Assembly (NCBI GenBank): GCA_016779585.1
Contig: JADHNI010000024.1
Coordinates: 1-48,407 of the forward strand
DNA: 48,407 bases
DNA from: Pseudomonadales bacterium
GTDB lineage: Bacteria; Pseudomonadota; Gammaproteobacteria; Pseudomonadales; Azotimanducaceae
Direction: 5' to 3'
Shown: in pieces, positions 24,723 to 34,196 of the stretch
How the letters are laid out: each line of letters opens with the position of its first letter
Numbering within the stretch: position 1 is the stretch's first letter
Notes under the pieces: model-generated
The model's database searches: none
What the model was told of the DNA's origin: nothing
What the model saw: the letters and a program-made list of their open reading frames with translations, nothing else
Program-made: the position numbers and the translations under genes

Positions 24723-25305
24723 TCATAAGCACTTTCAGTGCCTGCCTGATCAGGGTTTCAACATCGTCCGCAGGATCTTCAACCTGCGCAATAGCCCGCG
24801 CGGCTTCCTGTGTTTTGTAGCCAAGCCCAATCAGCGCTGACTCGGCGTCTTCGCTGATATCAGTTGTCACCGGGCCGGGTGCTTCGGACATGCTCGCCCC
24901 CAGCATCTCCACCTTGTCACGCATTTCAATGATCAACCGCTCTGCCGTCTTCTTGCCAACGCCCGGAAGCGCCGTCAGGGCCTTCACGTCATCACCCAGC
25001 ACAGCACGCGCAAACGAAACTGCATCAAGACCTGACAATATCCCAAGCGCCATCTTCGGACCAACGCCATTTACCCGAATCAGGGTTCGGAACATCTCAC
25101 GTTCATCCAGGGTGGCAAACCCGTAAAGCAGGTGTGCATCATCTCGTACAACGAGGTGCGTATGAATCACGACTGATCCTTCCACTTCCGCCAGGGCGGC
25201 AGACGTGGTCAGGGATATCTCCACCTCGTAGCCAACACCCGAGACGTCCAGCAAAAGCGCACCCGGCGTTCTTTCTATCACCGAGCCTGTCAACCGGCCG
25301 ATCAT
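24715..25305 (-). CDS. ruvA: Holliday-junction DNA-binding protein RuvA
   Basis: A 196-residue junction-binding protein: N-terminal OB fold ([15 protein letters not shown]), helix-hairpin-helix region ([13 protein letters not shown] and [16 protein letters not shown]) and a C-terminal RuvB-binding domain ([17 protein letters not shown]). Its start overlaps ruvC by 4 bases. Confidence 0.97.
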   Translation of the reverse strand: MIGRLTGSVIERTPGALLLDVSGVGYEVEISLTTSAALAEVEGSVVIHTHLVVRDDAHLLYGFATLDEREMFRTLIRVNGVGPKMALGILSGLDAVSFARAVLGDDVKALTALPGVGKKTAERLIIEMRDKVEMLGASMSEAPGPVTTDISEDAESALIGLGYKTQEAARAIAQVEDPADDVETLIRQALKVLMTK

Positions 25306-25862
25306 GACTTGTCACCGGTTTGGCTCAAACGACCGCGGCGAAAACGTTCCGCACCAATGATTTTCGCATTGTTTGATGCCATCCGCGCCAGGTTCAGCTG
25401 TGTATTGTTGTGGCAGATGGCTATCGCAAGCGCATCTGCCGCATCTGAGTGTGGTTTCGACGGCAGGTTCAACAGGGTCATGACCATGTGCTGGACCTGG
25501 GATTTGTTGGCAGAGCCGCTGCCTACCACCGCCTGCTTAATCTTGCGTGCCTCATACTCATGGACCGGCAGCTTCTGCTGTACAGCAGCCACCACAGCGA
25601 CGCCGCGGGCGTGACCCAGTTTCAGTGCTGATTCGGCAGAGCGCGCCATGAAGATTCGTTCTATCGCAAGTTCGTCGGGAGAGTATTCAGAGATGATCTG
25701 GGACACACCCTGGAAGATGACATGCAGTCGTTCAGGCAGTGTTTCCTTGTCTGTGGTCCGGATACAACCGCTGGCGATGTAATCCTGTCGGTTACCGACA
25801 GCCTTGATGACGCCATAGCCGGTAACCCGCGAGCCTGGATCAATTCCGAGGATAATTGCCAT
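25302..25862 (-). CDS. ruvC: Holliday-junction endonuclease RuvC
   Basis: A 186-residue RNase H-fold resolvase that cuts Holliday junctions. The first catalytic Asp lies in [12 protein letters not shown] (about residue 8), the glutamate in [10 protein letters not shown], and the late acidic pair in [11 protein letters not shown]. It is preceded by a 129-bp gap with a remnant of a yebC tail. Confidence 0.97.
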   Translation of the reverse strand: MAIILGIDPGSRVTGYGVIKAVGNRQDYIASGCIRTTDKETLPERLHVIFQGVSQIISEYSPDELAIERIFMARSAESALKLGHARGVAVVAAVQQKLPVHEYEARKIKQAVVGSGSANKSQVQHMVMTLLNLPSKPHSDAADALAIAICHNNTQLNLARMASNNAKIIGAERFRRGRLSQTGDKS

Positions 25863-25911
25863 GCCGCTAGTCTAGCACAGCAGATGGGGTCAAACCTTGA
25901 AAATCAGGGGC

Positions 25912-25935
25912 TTAGCCCATCAGTTCATCTGGATA
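25912..25935 (-). pseudogene. Duplicated, diverged yebC 3'-end fragment
   Basis: On the minus strand, 56 bases beyond the yebC stop, a frame reads Y-P-D-E-L-M-G then stop, the same seven residues that end YebC (there followed by Gln). Of the seven codons only ATG is identical; the other six use different synonymous codons. The reading frame extends upstream as far as a possible GTG near 25978, giving a peptide of about 22 residues. It may be the displaced original end of yebC left after recombination with a diverged copy. Confidence 0.5.
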
Positions 25936-25991
25936 GTGCGCCTGCGGCGAAAAATCTTGCCGTGATACAACGCGGACCACCGGGCCAGGAT

Positions 25992-26732
25992 TTACTGCCC
26001 CATTAACTCGTCGGGGTAAGAAGCATTGGTGAAAACGTCGGTAACATCGTCAAGGTCTTCCAGAGCCTCAACCAGCCGCAAGACTTTTTCGCCCGTTTCC
26101 ATATCAAGGTCACTGTAGGTCTGGGCAATCATGGAGACTTCTGCAGCAGCGGGCTCCAAACCTCCGGAAACAAGCGCTTCCTTGACGGTGAGATAGTCCT
26201 CCGGCGCTGTGGTCACGGAGATAGATCCGTCTTCATCAGCCTCGACATCTTCTGCACCGGATTCGATGGCTATTTCCATCACCTCATCTTCAGGGGTGCC
26301 CGGTTCGAAATGAATCTGCCCTTTTTTGTCGAACAGGTAAGCGACGGAGCCATCGGTACCGAGATTACCACCTGCCTTGGAGAAGGCATGACGCACTTCT
26401 GCCACTGTTCGGTTTTTGTTGTCGGTCATGGTTTCCACCATGATGGCCACCCCGCCAGGACCATAACCTTCATAGGTTCCAGCCGAAAGATCAGCGCCGT
26501 CATCCCCTCCTGCTCCGCGAGCGATAGCTCGTTCCATTGTGTCCTTGGGCATCTGGGCCGCTTTGGCCTTGTCGATAACCGTTCGAAGACCAGGGTTATC
26601 GTCGGGATTACCGCCACCATCACGGGCAGCGACGGTCAGCTCCCGGATAATCTTGGTGAAAACTTTTGCGCGCTTGGCGTCCTGTCCGGCTTTTCGGTGC
26701 TTGATGTTGCTCCACTTACTATGGCCTGCCAT
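25992..26732 (-). CDS. yebC: YebC/PmpR-family DNA-binding / translation regulator
   Basis: A 246-residue protein beginning with the family hallmark [14 protein letters not shown] and containing [10 protein letters not shown] and the [12 protein letters not shown] segments. The family is linked to transcription regulation and to relief of ribosome stalling at proline runs. It is 3 bases from aspS and upstream of ruvC, a conserved order in Gammaproteobacteria. Confidence 0.95.
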   Translation of the reverse strand: MAGHSKWSNIKHRKAGQDAKRAKVFTKIIRELTVAARDGGGNPDDNPGLRTVIDKAKAAQMPKDTMERAIARGAGGDDGADLSAGTYEGYGPGGVAIMVETMTDNKNRTVAEVRHAFSKAGGNLGTDGSVAYLFDKKGQIHFEPGTPEDEVMEIAIESGAEDVEADEDGSISVTTAPEDYLTVKEALVSGGLEPAAAEVSMIAQTYSDLDMETGEKVLRLVEALEDLDDVTDVFTNASYPDELMGQ

Positions 26733-26735
26733 GGG

Positions 26736-28511
26736 CTACTCTTCCTCGGGCTTTTCTACTGTAATGGCAATGCCCAGCTCCTTGAGCAGCTCCGGTTCAA
26801 TTTCACTCGGGGCTGAGGTGAGCAGGCATGTGGCTGTCTGGGTCTTCGGAAACGCAATCACGTCCCGGATGGCCGTGCTGCCGGAAAGCAACATCACCAG
26901 GCGGTCCAGTCCAAATGCCAGGCCACCGTGGGGAGGCGCACCATACTTCAGGGCATTCAGCAGGAAGCCGAACTTGATATTGGCTTCATTATCGGAAAGC
27001 CTGAGCACCCTGAATATGCTCTGCTGCACAGCAGGGTCATGAACACGGATGGAACCGCCACCCACTTCATAGCCATTAATCACCAGGTCATAAGACAGGG
27101 ACGAGGCAGAAAGCGGGTCTTCTTCCATGCGCTCAAGATCACCTGACGGCGCGGTAAACGGATGGTGGACTGCTGTCACAGAACCATCATCGTTTTCCTC
27201 GAACATGGGGAAATCCACAACCCAGCATGAGGACCAGGGTCGCTCATACAGGTCCAGGTCTTCCGCCAGTTTGTTTCTGAGGGCACCAAGTGCATCGTTG
27301 ACGATGCTTTTTTTGTCAGCGCCAAAGAAAATGACGTCGTTCACCTCTGCACCGACGCGTTCAAGAATGGCATTAACGACTTCTTCAGGCAGGAACTTGA
27401 GAATCGGTGACTGCAGGCCGTCCATGCCCTCGTCGAGGCTGTTGACCCGGATATAGGCGAGCCCCTTGGCTCCATAGATGCTGACGAACTTGGTGTAGTC
27501 ATCCAGATTCTTGCGGGTCAGCCGATCACCACCCGGCAATCTCAGGGCGGCAACCCGGCAGCTGGCATCATTGGCAGGCCCACTGAACACCTTGAATTCA
27601 ACATCTTTCATCAGGTCTTCCACGTCCACCATGGTCAGCCCAAAGCGGAGATCCGGTCGATCTGAGCCATAAAGTTTCATGGCATCCGAGTAGTCAAGCA
27701 CCGGAATTTCACCCAGGTCGACATCAATCAGCTTCTGGAACAGTTCACGAATCATCCTTTCCGTGATATCCATCACTTCCTGCTGATCCACAAAGCTCAT
27801 CTCGATATCGATCTGCGTAAACTCGGGCTGGCGATCTGCACGCAGGTCTTCATCACGGAAACATCGCGCAATCTGGTAGTAGCGGTCGAAGCCAGACATC
27901 ATCAGCAGCTGTTTGAATATCTGTGGAGACTGCGGCAATGCATAGAAGTTGCCGGGATGGACACGGCTGGGCACAAGATAATCTCGCGCCCCTTCCGGGG
28001 TCGCCTTGGTCAGTATGGGAGTTTCTATATCCACGAAACCATGTTCATGCAGGAAGTTACGCACCAGGTGCGTGGCCTCGGATCGAAGGCGCAGTTTCTC
28101 CTGCATTTCGGGGCGACGCAGATCGATAGACCGGTTTCGCAGGCGCACATCTTCACCAGCACTGGAATATTCATCAAGCTGGAAAGGTGGTGTCTCAGCG
28201 CGATTAAGGATATTCAACTCGAGCCCCAGGACTTCAATCATACCGGTGGCCATCTTGGGATTAACGGCCTCGTCATCACGAGCACGTACACGCCCCTTCA
28301 CCTCGATGACAAACTCATTACGCACCTGGTCAGCAAGCGCAAATGCTTCCACGGTATCAGGGTCATAGACCACCTGAACGATGCCCGTATAGTCACGGAC
28401 ATCAAGAAAAATAACACCGCCGTGATCACGGCGACGGTGAACCCAACCACACAAAGAGACTTCCTCACCAATGTGAGAATCCCTCAGCTGGCCACATAGG
28501 TGGCTACGCAT
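26736..28511 (-). CDS. aspS: Aspartate--tRNA ligase
   Basis: A 591-residue class II synthetase with an N-terminal OB anticodon domain, class motifs QSPQ (194-197), [16 protein letters not shown] (218-233) and C-terminal [13 protein letters not shown], and a bacterial GAD insertion. Residue 30 is His in RRRDHGG, where E. coli has Leu; the Pseudomonas enzyme, which is non-discriminating, also has His here. That suggests charging of both tRNA-Asp and tRNA-Asn, corrected by GatCAB, but this is inferred from one position. Confidence 0.97.
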   Translation of the reverse strand: MRSHLCGQLRDSHIGEEVSLCGWVHRRRDHGGVIFLDVRDYTGIVQVVYDPDTVEAFALADQVRNEFVIEVKGRVRARDDEAVNPKMATGMIEVLGLELNILNRAETPPFQLDEYSSAGEDVRLRNRSIDLRRPEMQEKLRLRSEATHLVRNFLHEHGFVDIETPILTKATPEGARDYLVPSRVHPGNFYALPQSPQIFKQLLMMSGFDRYYQIARCFRDEDLRADRQPEFTQIDIEMSFVDQQEVMDITERMIRELFQKLIDVDLGEIPVLDYSDAMKLYGSDRPDLRFGLTMVDVEDLMKDVEFKVFSGPANDASCRVAALRLPGGDRLTRKNLDDYTKFVSIYGAKGLAYIRVNSLDEGMDGLQSPILKFLPEEVVNAILERVGAEVNDVIFFGADKKSIVNDALGALRNKLAEDLDLYERPWSSCWVVDFPMFEENDDGSVTAVHHPFTAPSGDLERMEEDPLSASSLSYDLVINGYEVGGGSIRVHDPAVQQSIFRVLRLSDNEANIKFGFLLNALKYGAPPHGGLAFGLDRLVMLLSGSTAIRDVIAFPKTQTATCLLTSAPSEIEPELLKELGIAITVEKPEEE

Positions 28512-28573
28512 GTTTTACCCCTAACGGCGAGAATTATTCTGACGGTTACGGAACCTTAAACCCGGTCTGTTAC

Positions 28574-28861
28574 CTAACTGGAGGCGGCAGATGAAGAAGA
28601 AGATTCGCTGGAGGAACTGCTCGATGAAGACCCGGAGCCTGACCCTGAACCAGAGTCCCCGGAAACGTTCTTCTTCTTGCCAGTTTTAAAGTCGGTTTCG
28701 TACCAGCCACCACCTTTCAGACGGAACCCTGCGGCTGAAATCAGCTTGGTCAGTTTCGGAGCACCACACCCAGGACAGACCGTGAGTGGATCGTCAGAAA
28801 TTTTCTGAAGCTTTTCCAGTTTGTGGGAACAGGCTTCACATTGGTATTCATAAATAGGCAT
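28574..28861 (-). CDS. FmdB-family zinc-ribbon protein with Ser/Gly tail
   Basis: A 95-residue protein with the FmdB putative regulatory zinc ribbon: MPIYEYQCEAC and CPGCG supply two cysteine pairs. The last third is a Gly-Ser then poly-Ser low-complexity tail. Start ATG 28861 is preceded by GAGGACC and begins the family consensus; the frame extends further upstream but with no homologous sequence. It is the first gene upstream of aspS and is divergent from the HU-like gene. Confidence 0.85.
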   Translation of the reverse strand: MPIYEYQCEACSHKLEKLQKISDDPLTVCPGCGAPKLTKLISAAGFRLKGGGWYETDFKTGKKKNVSGDSGSGSGSGSSSSSSSSESSSSSAASS

Positions 28862-28996
28862 CTTGGTCCTCATCCGTTTGTTGCCGCCGGCACCTCCATT
28901 CCAGCGGCAGCGCATTATATTAACAAACCACCCCGATGGCGACATGCACCATTTGGGTGAATATGGGGTCATGTATCGAGATTTAAAGGGTTTTTC

Positions 28997-29025
28997 TTGA
29001 ATGGCCTAATTCAATCGGATATAAA
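28997..29025 (+). promoter_or_regulatory. Sigma-70-type promoter of the HU-like gene, with a dyad over the -35
   Basis: TTGAAT (28997-29002) and TATAAA (29020-29025) are separated by exactly 17 bases, a near-consensus promoter. The -35 is part of the dyad TTGAAT-6-ATTCAA (28997-29014), a possible repressor site. Transcription would start near 29032, directly before the leader hairpin. Confidence 0.65.
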
Positions 29026-29037
29026 ACACACCCAAGA

Positions 29038-29081
29038 GAAGAGGGTGCCAGAAACTGTTGTGGCGCCTTCTTCTTTTTTTT
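29038..29081 (+). terminator. Leader attenuator/terminator before the HU-like gene
   Basis: Bases 29038-29050 and 29061-29073 form a 13-bp stem (two G-U pairs) with a 10-base loop, followed by eight T. It begins only a few bases after the predicted start of transcription and about 40 bases before the HU-like ORF. No plus-strand gene lies upstream, so it is best read as an attenuator of this gene or the end of a very short RNA. Confidence 0.7.
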
Positions 29082-29121
29082 GAGTTCAGATTTTTAACAT
29101 TACACACATAAGGATTACTGA

Positions 29122-29484
29122 ATGGCTGCTAAGAAGGCAACAGCGAAAGCTCCTGCTAAGAGAAAACCTGCAATCAAGGACAAGTACACAAAAAGTGCCA
29201 TCCTTGCGGAAATTGCGGAAAACACCGAACTTTCCAAAAAGCAGGTTAGTGCCGTGCTGGACGAACTGTCCGATCTGATCGAGCGTCACGTCAAGAAAGG
29301 CGGAGCCGGGGAGTTCACTCTGCCTGGTCTGCTGAAGATCAAGACAGTTAAGAAGCCCGCTCGCAAGGCACGCAAGGGTGTTCCTAACCCGTTCCGCCCA
29401 GGTGAACTGATGGACGTTGCAGCCAAGCCGGCTAGCACGCGCATCAAGGTGCTGCCACTGAAGGGCCTGAAAGAGTTTGTCTAA
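29122..29484 (+). CDS. HU/IHF-like DNA-binding protein with basic N-terminal tail
   Basis: A 120-residue protein with a Lys/Ala-rich N-terminal arm (MAAKKATAKAPAKRKPA) followed by a Bac_DNA_binding fold: helices KSAILAEIAENTELSKKQVSAV, then beta-arms with GAGEFTLPGLLKIKTVKKPARKARKG and PFRPGELMDVAAKPAS. Longer than plain HU (about 90). It is likely a nucleoid protein; the tail resembles histone-like extensions. AAGGA lies 8 bases before ATG. A clear terminator follows. Confidence 0.88.
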   Translation: MAAKKATAKAPAKRKPAIKDKYTKSAILAEIAENTELSKKQVSAVLDELSDLIERHVKKGGAGEFTLPGLLKIKTVKKPARKARKGVPNPFRPGELMDVAAKPASTRIKVLPLKGLKEFV

Positions 29485-29501
29485 ACTCGAACAGCTTTTC
29501 T

Positions 29502-29531
29502 GAAAAAGGCCGCATCAGCGGCCTTTTTTTT
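29502..29531 (+). terminator. Rho-independent terminator after the HU-like gene
   Basis: Arms AAAAAGGCCGC and GCGGCCTTTTT with an ATCA loop are followed by more T. The A-run on the other side allows it to stop minus-strand transcripts too, as the GFA gene runs towards it. Confidence 0.88.
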
Positions 29532-29551
29532 GGGCTGCATCTAAAAGCGGC

Positions 29552-29944
29552 TCAGGGCTGACTCAGGTGAGAGAGCGCGCCGGCATTCTGTTCCCAGTTC
29601 TGCCCGTCGAAGGGTTCGAAGGAAACATGGCTGAATGAGGAGTCATCCACGCAGCGAAAATTGATACTGATACCATCCGGATTGGATCTAGGCACATAGA
29701 ATGGCTTAACACCGCAGGTTCTGCAGAAATAGTGTTTCGCAACCCCCGTGCTAAAGGTATAAAGCGTCAGCTCCTGCCAATCCGTGAGCAACTTAAAAGC
29801 GGCGGCCGGAATGATAAGATGCTGAAAGCCGACCCGGCTGCATATAGAACAATTACACTCGTGAATTTCGACATCGGGTTCCGATTCAAATTCAAACTGG
29901 ACGCGCCCACAGTGGCAGTCCCCTTTATGAACAATAGACATCAT
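29552..29944 (-). CDS. GFA (glutathione-dependent formaldehyde-activating)-family zinc protein
   Basis: A 130-residue protein of the GFA/CENP-V fold: [11 protein letters not shown], then [17 protein letters not shown], and [18 protein letters not shown] supply the zinc-binding cysteines. Members are assigned to formaldehyde-glutathione adduct formation, but many have other roles. It is divergent from proS with only 32 bp between. AGGGG precedes the start. Confidence 0.85.
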   Translation of the reverse strand: MMSIVHKGDCHCGRVQFEFESEPDVEIHECNCSICSRVGFQHLIIPAAAFKLLTDWQELTLYTFSTGVAKHYFCRTCGVKPFYVPRSNPDGISINFRCVDDSSFSHVSFEPFDGQNWEQNAGALSHLSQP

Positions 29945-29976
29945 TAACCCCTGAACAGAAAGTAGAAGTACCTATC

Positions 29977-31674
29977 ATGAGATCGTCAAGATACACCATC
30001 GCCACGCTCAAGGAGACTCCCTCCGATGCAGAGATCATCAGCCACCAGTTGATGATTCGCGCCGGGCTGATTCGAAAACTGGCTTCAGGCATTTATACCT
30101 GGATGCCAATGGGACTCCGCGTCCTGCAGAAAATTGAAACCATCATCCGCGAGGAAATGAACGCCAAAGGCGCACAGGAGGTACTGCTGCCTGTCGTTCA
30201 ACCGGCAGAGCTCTGGCACGAGTCCGGCCGGTGGAGCCAGTACGACGAGGGATTGTTGCTTCAGTTCAGCGATCGGCACGGGCGGGAGTTCTGTTTTGGC
30301 CCAACCCATGAGGAAGTTATCACGGACATGGCCCGTGGTGAGTTGAAAAGTCACAAGCAGCTACCGGTGAACTTCTACCAGATCCAGACGAAGTTCCGAG
30401 ACGAAACACGCCCCCGGTTTGGGGTGCTGCGCTCGCGCGAGTTCGTGATGAAAGACGCCTATTCTTTCCATATGGACCAGGCTTCCCTTGAGGCCACGTA
30501 CCAGGACATGTTCGATGCCTATTCGAAAATCCTGGAGCGCATGGACCTGGATTTCAGACCTGTGCTGGCGGACACAGGCAGCATAGGTGGCAGCGCTTCC
30601 ATGGAATTCCACGTTCTGGCGGAAAGTGGTGAAGACAAGATTGCCTTCTCATCAGACTCGGACTATGCCGCAAACATTGAAATGGCAGAGGCCCTGGCAC
30701 CGGACACAGAAACCGATCCTGAAGGTACTCTTGAGGAGGTTCATACACCTAACGTACGCACCATTGAACAAGTCTCCGAATTCCTGAAGCTGCCAGTTGA
30801 GAAGTCAGTGAAAACCCTGATTGTCGAGGGCGACGAGGCAGACTTGGTTGCCCTGGTGCTGCGAGGTGATCACACGCTCAATACCATCAAGGCAGAGAAA
30901 GTACCCGGTGTAGCTACGCCACTGAAGATGGCAAGCGACGAGGCGATCAAGTCAAAGCTGGGCTGCGCACCCGGTTCAATCGGCCCCAAAGACCTGCCGA
31001 TCCCCGTGATCGTGGATCGCAGTGCCGCCGCTCTGAAAAACTTTGTAGCCGGCGCCAACAGGGACGACTACCACCTGGTTAATATGAACTGGGGCCGCGA
31101 TGCCGGGGCAGGCTCTGTCTACGACATCAGGGAAGTTGTTGAAGGTGACCCCAGCCCTGACGGCAAGGGTACCATCCAGTTCAAACGCGGCATCGAAGTC
31201 GGTCACATCTTCCAGCTCGGCGACAAGTATTCTTCCGCCATGAATGCCACCGTGCTCGACGAGAACGGAAAGGCCCAGGTCATGCAGATGGGCTGCTATG
31301 GGATGGGTGTCACCCGCCTGGTAGGCGCAATCATCGAACAGAACCACGATGAAAACGGCATCATCTGGCCAGAACCCATCGCACCTTTCCGTGTGATTAT
31401 CATCCCTGTCAACGCACACAAGTCTGAGGCTGTAGCCGCAGCCTCCGAAAAACTGTACGAAGCGCTCATCAGCAGGGGCGTCGAAGTTCTGATGGATGAT
31501 CGCGATGGTGTGCGTCCAGGCGCCAAGTTCGCCGATGCGGAACTAATCGGCATACCCCATAGAATCGTGATTGGAGATCGAGGCCTCGAGAAAGGGGTTG
31601 TGGAATACCAGTATCGGCGTGACGGTGAATCCCGCGATGTTCCGGTTGATGAGATCGAAGCCCTGGTGAGTTAA
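29977..31674 (+). CDS. proS: Proline--tRNA ligase
   Basis: A 565-residue bacterial-type class II synthetase with motif 2 at [19 protein letters not shown] (138-156), a full INS editing domain (about 225-405) between motifs 2 and 3, and motif 3 [20 protein letters not shown]-terminal anticodon domain follows. Length and motifs are standard. It ends 14 bases from the convergent TlpA-like gene. Confidence 0.97.
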   Translation: MRSSRYTIATLKETPSDAEIISHQLMIRAGLIRKLASGIYTWMPMGLRVLQKIETIIREEMNAKGAQEVLLPVVQPAELWHESGRWSQYDEGLLLQFSDRHGREFCFGPTHEEVITDMARGELKSHKQLPVNFYQIQTKFRDETRPRFGVLRSREFVMKDAYSFHMDQASLEATYQDMFDAYSKILERMDLDFRPVLADTGSIGGSASMEFHVLAESGEDKIAFSSDSDYAANIEMAEALAPDTETDPEGTLEEVHTPNVRTIEQVSEFLKLPVEKSVKTLIVEGDEADLVALVLRGDHTLNTIKAEKVPGVATPLKMASDEAIKSKLGCAPGSIGPKDLPIPVIVDRSAAALKNFVAGANRDDYHLVNMNWGRDAGAGSVYDIREVVEGDPSPDGKGTIQFKRGIEVGHIFQLGDKYSSAMNATVLDENGKAQVMQMGCYGMGVTRLVGAIIEQNHDENGIIWPEPIAPFRVIIIPVNAHKSEAVAAASEKLYEALISRGVEVLMDDRDGVRPGAKFADAELIGIPHRIVIGDRGLEKGVVEYQYRRDGESRDVPVDEIEALVS

Positions 31675-31688
31675 CGATAACCGGCGAG

Positions 31689-32123
31689 CTAACCAGCGCG
31701 AATCGCCTCGAGCAGGGTCTCCTCGGTCTGGGGACCTACCAGCGTGCTCCTGATCTCACCGTCCGGCCCAATGATAATGGTGGTGGGCAGAACCTGGGGT
31801 TGATCGAAACCCAGCACGGGATAAGGATCTTCCGCATATACCGGGAATGTGATCTTCATTCTTTCGATCTGCGCTGCTGCCTCTTCCGGCGGCGGGGCAT
31901 CAAAATTCACGCCAAAGACAACAATGTCTTCGTGACTTTCGTCGAGCGCGATCAGCTCTGGAATTTCCTTGATGCAGGGTGCACACCAGGTCGCCCAGTA
32001 GTTAATCACCATGGTTTTACCCTGATAATCAGCGTACCGGTACCCGTTTCCCCGGGTATCTACGAAATCTGGCTGCGCACAGCCGGCAAGCAGCAATAGG
32101 GTCAATAACAGCAGTTGTTTCAA
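31689..32123 (-). CDS. TlpA-like thioredoxin-fold lipoprotein
   Basis: A 144-residue protein with a lipobox (LLAGC, Cys15) and an active-site WCAPC at 46-50 within MVINYWATWCAPCIKEIPEL, plus cis-proline segment LPTTIIIGPDG. It likely acts as a membrane-attached periplasmic thiol-disulfide reductase, for example in cytochrome c assembly, though no such genes are near. Start overlaps the stop of the YihY gene by 4 bases. Confidence 0.88.
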   Translation of the reverse strand: MKQLLLLTLLLLAGCAQPDFVDTRGNGYRYADYQGKTMVINYWATWCAPCIKEIPELIALDESHEDIVVFGVNFDAPPPEEAAAQIERMKITFPVYAEDPYPVLGFDQPQVLPTTIIIGPDGEIRSTLVGPQTEETLLEAIRAG

Positions 32124-33343
32124 TGAAGTTCTCCGCGAAACAGTCGTTCCAGGTCCAGGTCAAAAGCCTTGCGCCTGTCTTCGTAAGACGCCTCAAGCCT
32201 TTCATTGACCATGCTTTCCCAGCCATCCCCAGGCCGCGTGAATCCCGCAGGCATGGGCCAGGGCAGATCCCGATACAGCTCCCAGAAAGACACCTCGTTC
32301 AGGTCCTTTGACAGCACCAGCCCACCCCGATCGACACTTCGAATCAAGCCGAGGCCCAGAAGACGACTCTTGTATTCGTGCCAGGTCTGCATATCTACCC
32401 GGTGACTCAGCCTGGTAATGGATCGATCGGTTACAACGTCGCCGGTACGATGACAGCGAAAAAATTCGTTCAGGATTATCAGAACCTGCACCAGAGGCGG
32501 TTCCATCAGCTTGCTACGCTGGGAACGAAAGAGTCCCATGTTTTTGGTCAATTCAGCGCCAAAAAGCACAATTGTCCAGGAGACATATAGCCAAATGAGG
32601 AACAGCGGCACTGCTGCGTAGGTGCCATAGATAACCGCGAAATCCGTGTTCGCCATCACCGTGCCGAAAAGTTGCTTCACCAGCTCAAAAGCAATCGCCA
32701 CGACAAACCCGCCAATGACTCCGTGTCGAAGTGGTACCACGCAGTTTGGCACCGTGATGTACATCAGGGTGAAGGCTGCAGTGTTAAGCACAATCGGAAT
32801 CAGCGCAATGAGATTGGAAGTGCCGGCAACATCAGTCAGCAGAGGCAGGGAAAACAGGTAAACCGTGATCGCAAGCCCTATACCCATCAAAACCGGGCCA
32901 AGGGAAAGAATGGCCCAGTACATGAGTATGCGCTGGAAACCGTGCCTGGGCTCCCGGATACGCCAGATCTCGTTAAAAGATTTTTCAATGGTGTACATCA
33001 TCAGGAAGGCCGTTACAGCGATGACGAGCAGACTTGGAACCGACAGGTTCTTGGCCTGCTCGGAGAACTCCTGCAGGTAGTCCTGCACAACAGCGACATT
33101 CTCCGGCAGCACATTGTCAAAAACGAAAGTCTGCAACTGGTCGCCAAGTCCGGAGAACGCCTGGAATGCTGAGGAGATGGTATAGGTGATGGTCAGCAGG
33201 GGCACCAAAGCGAACAGCGTCTGGTAGGTCAGTGCTGCAGCCGTTGACTGGCAACCGTCCTCAGCATAGTTCCTGACCAGCAGTTTGATAAAGTCCCAAA
33301 CTGCGGCAGCCTTGTCATCCAGACCTGATAAACTCTGCGACAT
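32120..33343 (-). CDS. YihY/BrkB-family inner-membrane protein
   Basis: A 407-residue protein with about six membrane helices in the first 270 residues and the family signature around DGCQSTAAALTYQTLFALVPLLTI and AIAFELVKQLFG, followed by a soluble C-terminal domain (about 280-407) with MNERLEASYEDRRKAFDLD. The family's physiological function is unclear; older names such as 'ribonuclease BN' are mistaken. Coupled to the thioredoxin-like gene. Confidence 0.9.
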   Translation of the reverse strand: MSQSLSGLDDKAAAVWDFIKLLVRNYAEDGCQSTAAALTYQTLFALVPLLTITYTISSAFQAFSGLGDQLQTFVFDNVLPENVAVVQDYLQEFSEQAKNLSVPSLLVIAVTAFLMMYTIEKSFNEIWRIREPRHGFQRILMYWAILSLGPVLMGIGLAITVYLFSLPLLTDVAGTSNLIALIPIVLNTAAFTLMYITVPNCVVPLRHGVIGGFVVAIAFELVKQLFGTVMANTDFAVIYGTYAAVPLFLIWLYVSWTIVLFGAELTKNMGLFRSQRSKLMEPPLVQVLIILNEFFRCHRTGDVVTDRSITRLSHRVDMQTWHEYKSRLLGLGLIRSVDRGGLVLSKDLNEVSFWELYRDLPWPMPAGFTRPGDGWESMVNERLEASYEDRRKAFDLDLERLFRGELH

Positions 33344-33376
33344 TAACTTTGGTAAATGATTCCCGAGTGTTGGACT

Positions 33377-33724
33377 ATGACTTCAGTAACTATTTATCAC
33401 AACCCCCGCTGCTCCAAATCAAGGCAGACACTGGCGTTGCTGGAAGAGCACGACCTCGAGATCAACATCGTGCCTTACCTCGAGTCACCACCAGACAGGA
33501 AGACATTGCAGGCCATCATCAGCAAACTGGGGGTCAACGGCATGGATATCGTGCGTACCGGTGAGGATGAATTCAAGGTCTCTGGACTATCCAAAGACTC
33601 TGATGATGACGCGGTAATAGAAGCAATACTCAAGGCACCGAAACTGTTACAACGTCCGATCGTTGTCAGCGGCAATCAGGCGAGAGTCGGCAGGCCGCCG
33701 GAAAGTATCCTGGAGATTTTGTAG
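33377..33724 (+). CDS. ArsC-like (glutaredoxin-dependent) reductase
   Basis: A 115-residue thioredoxin-fold protein beginning MTSVTIYHNPRCSKSR, with catalytic Cys12, and ending with LLQRPIVVSGNQARVGRPPESIL, where the Arg residues bind the oxyanion. This fits the arsenate reductase/YfgD/Spx superfamily. A 7-codon upstream ATG at 33356 exists, but the homologous start is 33377. No arsenic resistance genes are near, so a YfgD-type role is also possible. Confidence 0.85.
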   Translation: MTSVTIYHNPRCSKSRQTLALLEEHDLEINIVPYLESPPDRKTLQAIISKLGVNGMDIVRTGEDEFKVSGLSKDSDDDAVIEAILKAPKLLQRPIVVSGNQARVGRPPESILEIL

Positions 33725-33737
33725 TTCGGCGAAATGA

Positions 33738-34103
33738 TCAGTGAATGATCTTTTCACGTTCCTGGGACTGGGGGATCGGCTCCGGTTCGAAATCCACGGG
33801 CTCAAACACATCATCACTGACGCGAACTTCGTAGCGGCGGGTCGCCACTTCTCCGTCAAGTACATCAGGTAAAACTTTCAGAAACTCTTCCATGTGATCT
33901 GTTTCGAAATGTCCCTGGAGTGCGTCAACCGATTCCCACTCCTGGAACAACAGCAACTGGTTCGGGTCAGACAGGCCAACATAGAACTCGTAACTGATAC
34001 ACCCCTCTTCCGCACGGCTGGCAGCAGCCATTTCTAGCATCAGCTCAAGTGCATCCTCACGAACTTCAGCTTTTACGGGGAAGGTTCCATGGACAATGAT
34101 CAT
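33738..34103 (-). CDS. Antibiotic-biosynthesis-monooxygenase (ABM) family protein
   Basis: A 121-residue ferredoxin-like ABM domain protein: IIVHGTFPVKAEVREDALELM, EEGCISYEFYVGLSDPNQLLLFQEWES and HFETDHMEEFL are the family's blocks. Members act as cofactor-free monooxygenases on quinone-like or anthrone-like compounds (YgiN type). An extension of about 30 residues follows the domain. ATG 34103 gives the natural family start; an open frame continues upstream without homology. Confidence 0.82.
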   Translation of the reverse strand: MIIVHGTFPVKAEVREDALELMLEMAAASRAEEGCISYEFYVGLSDPNQLLLFQEWESVDALQGHFETDHMEEFLKVLPDVLDGEVATRRYEVRVSDDVFEPVDFEPEPIPQSQEREKIIH

Positions 34104-34196
34104 GGCGATTACAACTCTCAGGTGATCAGGTGGGTACACCGCGAGTATAGCGCTATTTACCGGCCCTTTCACACCTGGACCGATGAACTGGCGGTG

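Noticed and set aside
33344..33376. Start of the ArsC-like gene at ATG 33356
   Set aside because: The seven extra residues have no family match, and the homologous N-terminus starts at ATG 33377.
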